A stretch of 11,744 bases of DNA from Palsa-1188 sp050010575 (GTDB lineage: Bacteria; Bacillota; DSM-12270; Thermacetogeniales; Thermacetogeniaceae). Shown piece by piece: positions 1 through 6,879 of the stretch (positions are counted from its first letter, which is position 1; each line of letters begins with the position of its first letter). Under the pieces are notes generated by a model that did not search any database, was not told the DNA's origin, and saw nothing but the letters and a program-made list of their open reading frames with translations. Made by a program: the position numbers and the translations under genes. The stretch lies in contig JBEKKU010000072.1 of assembly GCA_050010575.1 (NCBI GenBank), forward strand, positions 1 through 11,744, written 5' to 3'.

Positions 1-30
1 TTTTTCAGAATCCTTACCATAGCCGTTACG

Positions 31-1212
31 CTATTGCAAGAGCCTCTTGATTACTGCTGCCAGCCGTGCAATCCCCTCCTCGATGGTTGCCTCGTCGGAG
101 CAGGAGTAGTTCAATCTCAGGGTATTGTTGCCGCCTCCGTCCGTATAGAAGGGAGCGCCGGGCACGAAGGCTACCTTCTCCCGGGCAGCCTGCTCGAATA
201 GTTCCAGCGAGGAGATTCCCTCGGGCAGGGTCACCCATAGGAACATGCCTCCTTCCGGCCTCGTGCATTGCACTCCATCCGGGAAGTGCCGTTCGATCGC
301 CGAGACCATCGCCTCCCGTTGCTTCTTGTAGGCCTCTCTGATTCTGGCGATGTGACCGTCGATGTCGTTATCTTTTAGAAATTGGTAGATCACGCACTGG
401 GCGAAGTTGTTGGAATGCAAATCTGCAGCCTGCTTGGCCACGATGAGCTTCTCCATGATCTCCCTGGCGGCGCAGACCCAGCCCAGCCTCATCCCGGGTG
501 ACACGATCTTCGAGAAGGAGCCCAGTAGGATCCCTTGCTCGCCTAGATATGTTTTCAGGAAGGGCAGGTCCTGGCCGATGAATCTCAGCTCTCCGTAAGG
601 GTCGTCCTCCACGAAAAAGGCCTCGTGCCGCCGCAGGATGTTTGCTGCCTCGATCCGCTTCTTTTCGGAATAAGTGATGCCGGATGGATTCTGGAAGTTC
701 GGCACCCCATAGAACAGTTTGATCCGGTGTTGCTGCAGGGTGGCCGCCAGCGATTCTGTATCCACCCCGTCATCGAGCAGGGGGATGGGATGAAATTGCG
801 GCTCGAACATGGAGAACGCCTGGATCGCTCCCAGGTAGCCGGGACGCTCGATGGCCAGGCCGTCACCCCGGTCGAGGAACACCTTTCCGATCAGATCGAG
901 GCCCTGTTGCGAGCCATTGGTGATCAGAATCTCCTCCGGGTCTACCGCCAGTCCCCGGTGCTGCAAGTACCGGTCGGCCAGGTACTGCCGTAGCGGTAGG
1001 AAGCCTTCGGTAGTGCTGTATTGCAGGACACTGTCGCCGTGCTCGGCGAGCACCTTGACAGCGGCCTCCCCGATCTCCTTGACGGGAAAGAGCTTGGGGT
1101 TGGGCAGCCCTCCAGCGAAGGAGATCACCTCGGGGTTGACCGTAACTTTGAGGATCTCACGGATAAAGGATTTTTGCACCTTGCCCATCCTGCTGGCAAA
1201 AAGGCTGTTCAC
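31..1212 (-). CDS. PLP-dependent aminotransferase, LysN / 2-aminoadipate transaminase type (fold type I)
   Basis: A cytoplasmic class I/II aminotransferase of 393 residues, normal length for the family. Visible landmarks are the FAGGLP segment near residues 32-37, the NPSG motif at 175-178, the DDPYGE segment at 203-208 that contacts the pyridine ring, the PLP-binding lysine K235 in GSFSKIVSPGMRLGW, and R366 in TLRLNYS, the expected carboxylate-binding arginine. There is no N-terminal winged-helix domain, so this is a stand-alone enzyme and not a MocR regulator. The family transfers amino groups between 2-oxoglutarate and 2-aminoadipate, aromatic or branched-chain amino acids; the substrate cannot be told from sequence. 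The start is GTG at 1212, with GAGGGG about 10 bases upstream; an in-frame ATG at residue 9 is the alternative. It is divergent from the SLH protein gene, with a 254-bp gap between them. Confidence 0.93.
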   Translation of the reverse strand: MNSLFASRMGKVQKSFIREILKVTVNPEVISFAGGLPNPKLFPVKEIGEAAVKVLAEHGDSVLQYSTTEGFLPLRQYLADRYLQHRGLAVDPEEILITNGSQQGLDLIGKVFLDRGDGLAIERPGYLGAIQAFSMFEPQFHPIPLLDDGVDTESLAATLQQHRIKLFYGVPNFQNPSGITYSEKKRIEAANILRRHEAFFVEDDPYGELRFIGQDLPFLKTYLGEQGILLGSFSKIVSPGMRLGWVCAAREIMEKLIVAKQAADLHSNNFAQCVIYQFLKDNDIDGHIARIREAYKKQREAMVSAIERHFPDGVQCTRPEGGMFLWVTLPEGISSLELFEQAAREKVAFVPGAPFYTDGGGNNTLRLNYSCSDEATIEEGIARLAAVIKRLLQ

Positions 1213-1283
1213 TCTATACGCACCCCTCTATATTGAATTCTTTCAAAACATGCTTTTTAAGTGCCGATGAGTTGATCACATTC

Positions 1284-1292
1284 AGTATATCA
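1284..1292 (-). promoter_or_regulatory. Candidate extended -10 promoter element for the aminotransferase gene
   Basis: On the minus strand the sequence reads TGA followed by TATACT, matching an extended -10 element (TG-n-TATAAT) with one mismatch in the hexamer. It lies about 72 bases upstream of the GTG start at 1212. No good -35 box is seen at the usual distance, which extended -10 promoters tolerate. No equally good promoter was found for the divergent plus-strand gene in the rest of the 1213-1466 gap. The call is by eye only. Confidence 0.35.
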
Positions 1293-1466
1293 ATTAATCC
1301 GAATTGTTTGGAAAGGTTATTTAGCGCTCTTCTCGTGTGGTTATCTAGTTTTTACTGGCATTATGATGCGCAGTGTAAGATCGAGGGAAAATAACTAGTA
1401 ATAGCTAATAGGAGTGTATAGCCGGCAGGGATTGGCCCGGCAATGCCACCATGAGGAGGAGATCTG

Positions 1467-3644
1467 GTGAAACAAGTGCTAAGCAGGAGAACCATTGCTT
1501 GGGGAATAGCTATCGTTTTTTTGCTATTCACCCTGGTCAGTGTCTTTTTCGGGAACCCCGGCGTCAGGACCGCCGGTCCCGGCGGCACAGTTGTCAAGCC
1601 GGTCGTGCCCCTGGAAGCGGCGATTCGCATTATTAAAACCTATTTTAATATTCCTGTCGAATGTACAGATTTCACCTCCGGATATAACGGCGATCTTGCT
1701 GCCCAGTCCTGGACGCTGCAGTGGACCGCACCCGGGAGGCAGGACCTGGGCTGCAATGCACAGGTAGACGCCGCCACTGGTGAGGTGCTGAGTTTCAATA
1801 GCGGCATGCCGGGCGTAAACGGCTCCGGCATTTCTCTGAGGGAACCCGCTGTTTCTATGGAGCAGGCCCGGGTGATCGCCTCCCATCTGTTAAGCCTGGT
1901 TGCCGTCCGCCACCTGGCCGAACTCCGCCCGGCCCAGGATGAAGTCAATATCCAGGGCGGGCCGGTGAGCTACACCTTTCACTGGGAGCGGGTTGTCAAC
2001 GGTGTGCCTTTTCCGGCCAACGGGGTGAGCATCCAGGTCAGCGGAGCGGACGGGAGGGTCTCCGGCTACTACCTGAGCTGGATGCAGGCGACATTTCCGG
2101 ATGCTGCTAAGGCCATCTCTCCGGAGCGGGCGCGGGAGGTTTTCGAAAACGCAGGAATGCTGGAACTGCAGTATTACCAGCCAGGCAGCCCGACGGCGAC
2201 TGCCGGTACAAAGCAGCCGGTGCTTCTGGTCTACAGGCTGGTCCACTCATCCGATGGGGTCATCGATGCCATTGCCGGGGTGCCGCTAGTAAGTAATGTC
2301 AACGTCATGCCTAAAGGGGATCCGTCCTTGACTTTAAACGGCGCCTTGAGATTGTCGTTGCCAGATGCTGTCCCTGCTCTCAGCCCGGAAGAAATCAAGG
2401 AAGTGCGTAAGATCGCTGGCTTTCTCAGTCAGGACGGGGCCGCGGCTGCGGCTAGAAAATGGTTGCCGGCCGCCGCCAACCTCGTTCTGCAGAGCGCCAA
2501 TCTTACTATTGACAATCAGACGGGCGCATATATTTGGGAACTGGGTTTCAGGGCAGCCGCGCCTGGCAGACAGGACGGGCTGAGTGCCCGGGTGAACGCT
2601 CTTACCGGAGAATTGATCGGATTTAACTATTTCGATCCTACCTCTGCGGCCTGGCCATGGCAGATCGGATACCTCAACCGAGACAGCGCCCGGAAAGCAG
2701 CCGAGGAGTTCTTAAAAAAGGTACAGCCGCAACGGTTTCAAGAGGTAAAGCTGGAGCCCGTTTTGAATCCCGGCCCGCCTCTGAGAATCGGCTATCCGCC
2801 CGCCCAGCATTTCAATTTCCAGCGGATGGTCAATGGTATCCCCTTTCCGGACAACTATATGGCCGTGGAGGTGGATACCCATGCCAGGCGCCTGGTGCAA
2901 TACGAGTTGAACTGGACCGATCTCAATTTTCCAGCGTTCCAGGGGACTCTAGGGCTCAAGCAGGCGTACGATGCCTTTCTCAAGAATCAGCCACAGGCCC
3001 TCATATATGTCCGAAACGATCAGACCGGCATCATCAGCCTGGTTTACCAGCCCCAGGCCCAGCCCGGGATGCCGGCGACCGGCCTGTTGGATGCCAGGAC
3101 CGGAGCGCCGCTCGATGGCAATGGCCGTATGGCGGCTCCTCTTACTGCACCGCGCCGTTTTACTGATCTCGCCGGTGTCCCCCAAGCTAGGGAGATCGAA
3201 CTGCTGGGGCAGGCCGGCCTGTTCGGCGAGTATGGAGATGCCTTTCACCCGAACGAGCCAATCACGGCAGCAGCGCTCCTGCGGGCCATGCTGCAACTGC
3301 ATGAAGGCCCCGGTAATTATGCACAGATGTCCGGCCAGGATCTGATGAAGCAGGCCCGGGATAGGGGTTGGCTCAGGGAGGATCTGCCGCCGGAAGGCAG
3401 GGTGGCCAGGGAGGAGTTGTGCAGGATCGTGGTGCGGATGCTGGGCCTGGAACGGGCTGCCGAGGCGAGGGGGATCTATCGACTACCGTTTGACGATGCC
3501 GCTGCCATATCACCGGATGCTGCCGGCTACGTGGCCCTGGCCTGGGGCCTGGGCATCATCAAGGAGGAGGGCTCCCTGCTCAAACCGGAGCAGCCAGTCA
3601 GCCGTGCCGAGGCGGCCGCTGTGCTGTTCAGAGCCTTCAAATAG
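1467..3644 (+). CDS. YcdB/YcdC-like repeat protein with C-terminal S-layer homology (SLH) repeats
   Basis: A 725-residue exported protein. A short basic start (KQVLSRR) leads into a hydrophobic helix at about residues 9-28. No clear AXA cleavage site follows, so it may be a signal anchor. The body holds two homologous modules of the YcdB/PepSY-like type, each with the motif V-N-G-x-P-F-P followed by a strand, one near residue 177 and one near 455. From about residue 563 the protein turns into SLH repeats: FTDLAGV with a following FHPNEPIT, a weaker middle unit near 630-660, and a last unit starting LPFDDAAAISPDAAGYVALAWGLGI and ending in SRAEAAAVLFRAF. SLH repeats usually hold proteins on secondary cell-wall polymers; the role of YcdB modules is not established. 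The start is GTG with GAGGAGGA at 1453-1460. It appears monocistronic, with a decayed gene following. Confidence 0.88.
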   Translation: MKQVLSRRTIAWGIAIVFLLFTLVSVFFGNPGVRTAGPGGTVVKPVVPLEAAIRIIKTYFNIPVECTDFTSGYNGDLAAQSWTLQWTAPGRQDLGCNAQVDAATGEVLSFNSGMPGVNGSGISLREPAVSMEQARVIASHLLSLVAVRHLAELRPAQDEVNIQGGPVSYTFHWERVVNGVPFPANGVSIQVSGADGRVSGYYLSWMQATFPDAAKAISPERAREVFENAGMLELQYYQPGSPTATAGTKQPVLLVYRLVHSSDGVIDAIAGVPLVSNVNVMPKGDPSLTLNGALRLSLPDAVPALSPEEIKEVRKIAGFLSQDGAAAAARKWLPAAANLVLQSANLTIDNQTGAYIWELGFRAAAPGRQDGLSARVNALTGELIGFNYFDPTSAAWPWQIGYLNRDSARKAAEEFLKKVQPQRFQEVKLEPVLNPGPPLRIGYPPAQHFNFQRMVNGIPFPDNYMAVEVDTHARRLVQYELNWTDLNFPAFQGTLGLKQAYDAFLKNQPQALIYVRNDQTGIISLVYQPQAQPGMPATGLLDARTGAPLDGNGRMAAPLTAPRRFTDLAGVPQAREIELLGQAGLFGEYGDAFHPNEPITAAALLRAMLQLHEGPGNYAQMSGQDLMKQARDRGWLREDLPPEGRVAREELCRIVVRMLGLERAAEARGIYRLPFDDAAAISPDAAGYVALAWGLGIIKEEGSLLKPEQPVSRAEAAAVLFRAFK

Positions 3645-3669
3645 GCAGAATTACCCTGAGAACCTATGA

Positions 3670-4055
3670 TTATTTCATGCGATCGAGGATGCTCTGATTC
3701 CGACCACACCGGAGGAAGCGATGCAGTTATGGGGCCGGGGCGAGCAGACTCGCTGCGGTTCCATGCAATATACGGTTCTGTCGCCGGAGCTGTGCCAACA
3801 GGCGGACCAGCGCATCCGTGAAGCGGGTTGGGTGACCGGAGGTTCCAGCCCCTGGGTCGGGCCGATCACGGTACAGGAGGAAAAGAAGCTCAGCGAAACA
3901 GCCACCGAATTTACGGTAATTTTTCCCGAAATAACCTCAGCACCGCCTAACCCGACGGCAACAGAAAGATTCGTTGTGGAGCAGTTCACTGTCAACGGCA
4001 AAAGGGCTGGTTCATCACGAAGATGCTGCAGTCCAGCGGTTATGGGCTCATCTAG
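3670..4055 (+). pseudogene. Decayed gene: truncated, frameshifted fragment of a Firmicutes-type secreted protein domain
   Basis: The frame is open from 3670 (after a TGA at 3667) and reads IPTTPEEAMQLW, then QYTVLSPEL and GWVTGGSSPWV. This arrangement resembles the TPEEAxxLWAxAxxxRNGALQY...LSPEL domain of exported or lipoprotein-type Firmicutes proteins, as I recall it; I cannot name the Pfam family with certainty. No signal peptide or lipobox precedes it, so the N-terminus is missing. At the run AAAA-GGG (4000-4006) the frame breaks. A -1 shift gives NGKKGWFITKMLQSSGYGLI and a stop at 4053-4055, a typical C-terminal strand for such domains, whereas the unshifted frame runs on to 4110 as low-complexity Ser/Arg-rich text. 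An ATG at 3721 has an apparent GGAGGA in front, but those bases encode the conserved Pro-Glu-Glu, so it is probably not a true start. A 129-residue protein from 3721 to 4110 is the alternative reading. Confidence 0.6.
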
Positions 4056-4092
4056 CAGAGCCGGAAGGGGAAAGGCTTTACAAATTATCATA

Positions 4093-4100
4093 GGGGAGGT
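4093..4100 (+). promoter_or_regulatory. Ribosome binding site fixing a TTG start
   Basis: GGGGAGGT lies 6 bases before the TTG at 4107. It supports initiation at this TTG, because the protein from there begins directly with the beta strand KISVILGHP that opens the flavodoxin fold. Confidence 0.7.
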
Positions 4101-4106
4101 GGGGGA

Positions 4107-4706
4107 TTGAAAATATCAGTCATCCTTGGCCATCCGAGCACTGAAAGTTTCAACCATGCAATAGCGGATCAATGTATCCAGGCACTACGGGGGAACGGGC
4201 ACGAAGTGATCTATCACGACCTGTATCAAGAGCGGTTCGGCCCGATCCTGCCGTGCGAGGAGATTCCCAGGGGGGCGGTGCTGGAACCGGATATAGAGAG
4301 GCACTGCGCTGAGATAGCGGCGGCAGATGGCATCGTGATCATTCACCCCAACTGGTGGGGGATGCCGCCGGCGATGTTGAAGGGCTGGGTGGACAGGGTC
4401 TTGCGCCCCGGAATTGCCTATGAGTTTCTTGAGGGCGACGATGGTGAAGGGGTGCCGATCGGTTTGCTGAAAACAGCCACGGCAATCGTGTTCAATACCT
4501 CGAACACTCAGGAAGAGAGAGAATCGCAAGTGTTTGGGGATCCCCTGGACGCTATCTGGCGCCACTGCATCTTCGGTCTCTGCGGAGTCAGGCAATTTTA
4601 CCGGCAGATGTTCGGGGTGATCGTCACCAGCACCTTAGAGCAGCGACTGCAATGGCTGGAGGAAGTGCAGGCAACGATTGATCGATTTTTCCCGGCAGTG
4701 GTCTGA
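4107..4706 (+). CDS. NAD(P)H-dependent flavin oxidoreductase, flavodoxin-2 (NQO/KefF/MdaB-like) family
   Basis: A soluble flavoprotein of 199 residues, the usual size for this family, which moves two electrons from NAD(P)H through FMN or FAD to quinones or similar acceptors. The sequence shows the opening strand and phosphate-binding loop (ILGHPSTESFN, residues 6-16) and the hallmark segment HPNWWGMPPAMLKGWVDRV (80-98), which packs on the flavin ring, followed by the AYEF segment near 104-107. Start is TTG, supported by a strong ribosome binding site. The gene ends 6 bp from the stop of the convergent QueG-like gene. Relatives include modulators of drug activity and ancillary subunits of Kef potassium channels, but no kef gene is in view, so the substrate is open. 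Confidence 0.9.
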   Translation: MKISVILGHPSTESFNHAIADQCIQALRGNGHEVIYHDLYQERFGPILPCEEIPRGAVLEPDIERHCAEIAAADGIVIIHPNWWGMPPAMLKGWVDRVLRPGIAYEFLEGDDGEGVPIGLLKTATAIVFNTSNTQEERESQVFGDPLDAIWRHCIFGLCGVRQFYRQMFGVIVTSTLEQRLQWLEEVQATIDRFFPAVV

Positions 4707-4717
4707 TCCCGATCAGA
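4702..4717. terminator. Small inverted repeat over both stop codons of a convergent gene pair, possible weak bidirectional terminator
   Basis: TCTGAT and ATCAGA form a perfect 6-bp stem around a CCCG loop. The repeat contains both stop codons, TGA at 4704-4706 on the plus strand and the complement of TCA at 4713-4715 on the minus strand. A short T run (TTTT at 4723-4726) follows on the plus side, 5 bases after the stem. The stem is short and AT-rich at the ends, so it would be a weak terminator at best. Confidence 0.25.
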
Positions 4718-5438
4718 TCTGCTTTTGAAGCTGTTTCCGTTTTTTCCCCAGCGCTCTCGGGCACGATCTCCGGCACAGGTTGCAGCTAAAAAGCCCGTAG
4801 CCTTTCTTGTTCGTGTAAAAAGAGGTTGGACGGCACAACTTCTGTTCGACGGTAATGCCGTCCAGGGCCTTCTGGGGGCAGGCCTCGATGCAGATGGTGC
4901 ATTTGTCCGGGCAGTTCTTGAGGGTAGATAGCGGGTCCTGCTCCAGTTCGGCGCTTGCCAGGACTGCCCCGATGTGGATCATGTTGCCATAGTCTTCATT
5001 CAGCAGCAGGGTGTTCTTTCCCAATATCCCCAGCCCGGCGAGATAGCCTGCATGCCTCATCGACAGGATGCCGCGCCCGTACAACCGATCGGGTTCCCAG
5101 TACTCGTAGGGGTCATCGGAGGGCACGGGCACCGCCAGGACCCCTCTCTCCTCCAAGAATAGGCTGAGGCGCATCCCGATGCCATCCAGTTCTTTTACGG
5201 ACAGGTCTTTGACCTGGGTGTAAGGAACCAGGCTTGCCGCAAAGATAATTCCGGCAGGTATCCTCCTGGCAAACACGATGACCGACCTGCATTTTGGGAA
5301 AATGTCTGTTGGTCTGAAGCCCTCCGGCGCTCCGGCAAACCTTTCAGTTGAGGAGATGCCGCAGAGGTCTGCCCCGGGGGAGAATGCCGCTTCCTTGACT
5401 TGCCGGGCGTTAAGCGTGCTGGGTACAGCATTGCTCAT
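4713..5438 (-). CDS. Short QueG-like double [4Fe-4S] protein (epoxyqueuosine reductase-related)
   Basis: A 241-residue protein with the QueG/reductive-dehalogenase type fold in reduced form. The core helix motif is AGLGILGKNTLL (133-144). The first cluster set is C176-x3-C180-x2-C183-x3-C187-P. An isolated Cys follows at 202, and the second set is C219-x2-C222-x3-C226-P, giving ligands for two [4Fe-4S] clusters. True QueG is about 340-380 residues and binds cobalamin to reduce epoxyqueuosine in tRNA. This copy ends right after the second cluster in a basic tail, so the HEAT-like tRNA-binding tail is absent. Many such short homologues in anaerobes are named epoxyqueuosine reductase without proof. 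ATG start, with AGGGGGAG about 10 bases upstream. The gene is convergent with the flavin oxidoreductase, and a shared redox role is only a guess. Confidence 0.85.
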   Translation of the reverse strand: MSNAVPSTLNARQVKEAAFSPGADLCGISSTERFAGAPEGFRPTDIFPKCRSVIVFARRIPAGIIFAASLVPYTQVKDLSVKELDGIGMRLSLFLEERGVLAVPVPSDDPYEYWEPDRLYGRGILSMRHAGYLAGLGILGKNTLLLNEDYGNMIHIGAVLASAELEQDPLSTLKNCPDKCTICIEACPQKALDGITVEQKLCRPTSFYTNKKGYGLFSCNLCRRSCPRALGKKRKQLQKQI

Positions 5439-5672
5439 CCTGATCCGCTCCCCCTTTCACTGGTGTTGAAAGATCGCGATTGCCATAGTCTAGTTGCAAT
5501 CCATGCTCAGGCAGGCGGGTGTTCATCCCGTGCTGCAGTTGTTCGATATCGCATTGCGGGCGGCGGCAAACGATGCCTAACAGGCTGTGCACGAGGGCGG
5601 TACGGAGAGACCCTTCCGCGTTATATGTTGTATCAAGCAGCTTTAGTGAGATTCCTCCCGCGGTCAACGGCT
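5439..5672. other. Gene-free spacer between the QueG-like and pentapeptide genes
   Basis: A minus-strand open frame (5410-5667) crosses this spacer, but it runs through the ribosome binding site and start of the QueG-like gene, lacks its own ribosome binding site and shows no motif I recognise. I regard it as non-coding. The only recognisable content is the 30-bp direct repeat copy at 5621-5650. The remaining 180 bp may be further decayed insertion-sequence material, but nothing in it shows that. Confidence 0.5.
5621..5650 (-). repeat. 30-bp direct repeat, copy A (downstream of the pentapeptide gene)
   Basis: This stretch matches 6583-6612 in the same orientation at 28 of 30 positions (mismatches at repeat positions 5 and 24). 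On the minus strand it reads L-T-K-A-A-stop, against L-T-E-A-A-stop at the end of the transposase remnant in copy B. No further transposase coding is recognisable beyond the repeat. It lies 22 bp past the stop codon of the pentapeptide gene. Confidence 0.75.
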
Positions 5673-6554
5673 TTATGCTTTGAAGTTGGACCAGTGAGTT
5701 GGGCGGGTGATTGGCGACGGCAACTTTGTACTGGCATTGCCCTTCGCCACGTTGATCTGGGATTGAGTGAGAAAGATACTCTTGGTCAGGTCTGCTCCTC
5801 TGAGGTCAGCATTTCGGAAATCAGCTCCAATGAGATCTGTCCCACTCAGGTCGGCTCCTCTGAGGTCAGCCGCAATCAGGTAGGCCCCTCTCAAGTTTGC
5901 GCCTCTGAGGTTGGCTTTTCTGAGGTCAGCCGCAATCAGATCAGCTCCTCGGCCGAGGGTCTTCTGATGTTCTGGATATGTATTCTGCCCACGACGGACT
6001 TCGGCTCGTACGAGTTCGCTAGTCTGTAGGAGCAGTGCATTAACATCTGCTCGGTGTGCCGCTACGTCCAATTTTACGAAAGAGTCAAGACTGAGGTGAG
6101 TAAGGCGTTCAGTCTCGTCAAGCATGGAGCTGAGCGCACCGTGGATCGGATGAGTTGGTTGCAATGTCAGCGCTTCGGTTAGATACCAGAGCAGTTCATG
6201 TAGTTGCCGCATAATCAGGAATACCTCGCACATTTGCTTTGCGAATCCTGGAGCTTGCTGCCAGTCGTGTCCGCCGAAGGTTACTTGGGCAACTTTTTGG
6301 CCTGCTCCTAAACAGTCATAAGCAGTGCAACCTTTAAGGCCCTTTTTCCAGAGAGTTTTGTGAACACTGCAGCGAAAATCTGATTGCAGGTTGGGGCAAG
6401 GCTGACCCGCATCTTTGTCGAGGGGGAAGCCTTCCGAAGCTGAAAAGTTCAGTGCGACACAGCACAAGCCAAAACAGTTTTCGCAGTCGGCTCGTAGATT
6501 GCGGCGAATCCGATCAGGGAAATAAGGTACTGGATATTCGTGATTCTCAGACAA
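5673..6554 (-). CDS. Pentapeptide-repeat protein with N-terminal Cys-cluster (CxxCxxxCC) domain
   Basis: A 293-residue soluble protein in three parts. Residues 24-81 hold a metal-binding-like cysteine set: C24-x2-C27-x3-C31-C32, then C53, C62, H65, C76 and C81. This recalls the YkgJ-type zinc/iron-chelating domain. Residues about 85-200 look helical, without a known motif. Residues 203-256 are eleven consecutive pentapeptides of the A-(D/N)-L-x-x type (GADLI, AADLR, KANLR and so on), which fold as a right-handed quadrilateral beta helix. A 37-residue tail starting TKSIFLTQSQ follows. From memory, the same architecture is common in Actinobacteria, so transfer is plausible. Some pentapeptide proteins (Qnr, MfpA) mimic DNA and protect gyrase, but the Cys domain makes that role uncertain here. 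Start is TTG with AAGGAG at 6563-6568. The gene sits between two direct repeats beside a transposase remnant. Confidence 0.87.
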   Translation of the reverse strand: MSENHEYPVPYFPDRIRRNLRADCENCFGLCCVALNFSASEGFPLDKDAGQPCPNLQSDFRCSVHKTLWKKGLKGCTAYDCLGAGQKVAQVTFGGHDWQQAPGFAKQMCEVFLIMRQLHELLWYLTEALTLQPTHPIHGALSSMLDETERLTHLSLDSFVKLDVAAHRADVNALLLQTSELVRAEVRRGQNTYPEHQKTLGRGADLIAADLRKANLRGANLRGAYLIAADLRGADLSGTDLIGADFRNADLRGADLTKSIFLTQSQINVAKGNASTKLPSPITRPTHWSNFKA

Positions 6555-6562
6555 TATCGTCT

Positions 6563-6568
6563 CTCCTT
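6563..6568 (-). promoter_or_regulatory. Ribosome binding site fixing a TTG start
   Basis: AAGGAG on the minus strand lies 8 bases before the TTG at 6554. There is no in-frame ATG before the cysteine cluster, so this TTG is the best start for the pentapeptide protein. Confidence 0.7.
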
Positions 6569-6582
6569 GGATTTGAAAATTG

Positions 6583-6612
6583 TTATTTGTTGTATCAAGC
6601 AGCTTCAGTGAG
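6583..6612 (-). repeat. 30-bp direct repeat, copy B (upstream of the pentapeptide gene)
   Basis: Partner of 5621-5650, same orientation, 28/30 identical. This copy spans the last five codons and stop of the transposase remnant plus 12 bp beyond, and ends 15 bp before the ribosome binding site of the pentapeptide gene. Outside the 30 bp the two copies diverge at once on the low side and quickly on the high side. Confidence 0.75.
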
Positions 6613-6822
6613 CTTGCTCTTCAGATAGTAGTTTGCGGGGCAGGCCCCAGCCAGCGAAGAGTGCGGCCGGAAGGTATTATAGGCCTCCCTGTATTCGTTC
6701 AGTATACCTCTCAGATCTCTGGGCGTCTCGTATGCGTTGATATAGATGCGATCATATTTCAGGGGGTGGAAGTTCCTGACTATATTGTTAATTGAAAGGG
6801 GAATTTTATTGAGAATTTCATC
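6595..6822 (-). mobile_element. C-terminal remnant of an IS3-type (rve/DDE) transposase
   Basis: The minus strand, ending at the TGA over 6597-6595, encodes LKYDRIYINAYETPRDL, then YREAYNTFRPHSSL and CPANYY, ending KLTEAA. This is the familiar end of the integrase core of IS3-family OrfB proteins (compare LKYERVYLNEYE and YNxxRPHSSLxxxTPAEYY). Recognisable homology covers about 58 codons, 6595-6771. Further upstream the frame stays open to about 6822 but only loosely resembles the expected DNxFVERFWR segment: NNIVRNFHPLKY appears to have lost the region carrying the catalytic Glu. No terminal inverted repeats or N-terminal two thirds are present, so it cannot be active. The rest of the 325-bp gap (to 6879) is AT-rich with nothing recognised. 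Confidence 0.82.
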
Positions 6823-6879
6823 TAATTATTATGAGCACCAACTGTCAGATAGGCACCCTTTATAAGCGCGAATAAGGTT

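Noticed and set aside
625..993. A 122-codon plus-strand open frame and other plus-strand frames within 60-1270
   Set aside because: They are antisense to the aminotransferase gene, which has all its catalytic motifs.
1418..1441. Inverted GCCGG/CCGGC around 1420-1440 upstream of the SLH gene as an attenuator
   Set aside because: Only a 5-bp stem with a loop of about 11 bases and no T run; too weak to call.
5410..5667. An 85-codon minus-strand open frame upstream of the QueG-like gene
   Set aside because: It overlaps the start and ribosome binding site of the QueG-like gene, lacks its own ribosome binding site and resembles no family I know.
5790..5950. Short direct repeats such as CTCTGAGGTCAGC that could suggest a tandem array or CRISPR-like structure
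   Set aside because: The period is 15 bp and in frame with the pentapeptide codons on the minus strand; there are no unique spacers of constant length.
5400..6029. A 209-codon plus-strand open frame with repeated SSEVS/RNQVG-like units
   Set aside because: It is antisense to the pentapeptide repeats; the 15-bp periodicity of that gene creates the apparent repeats. No ribosome binding site and no known motif.
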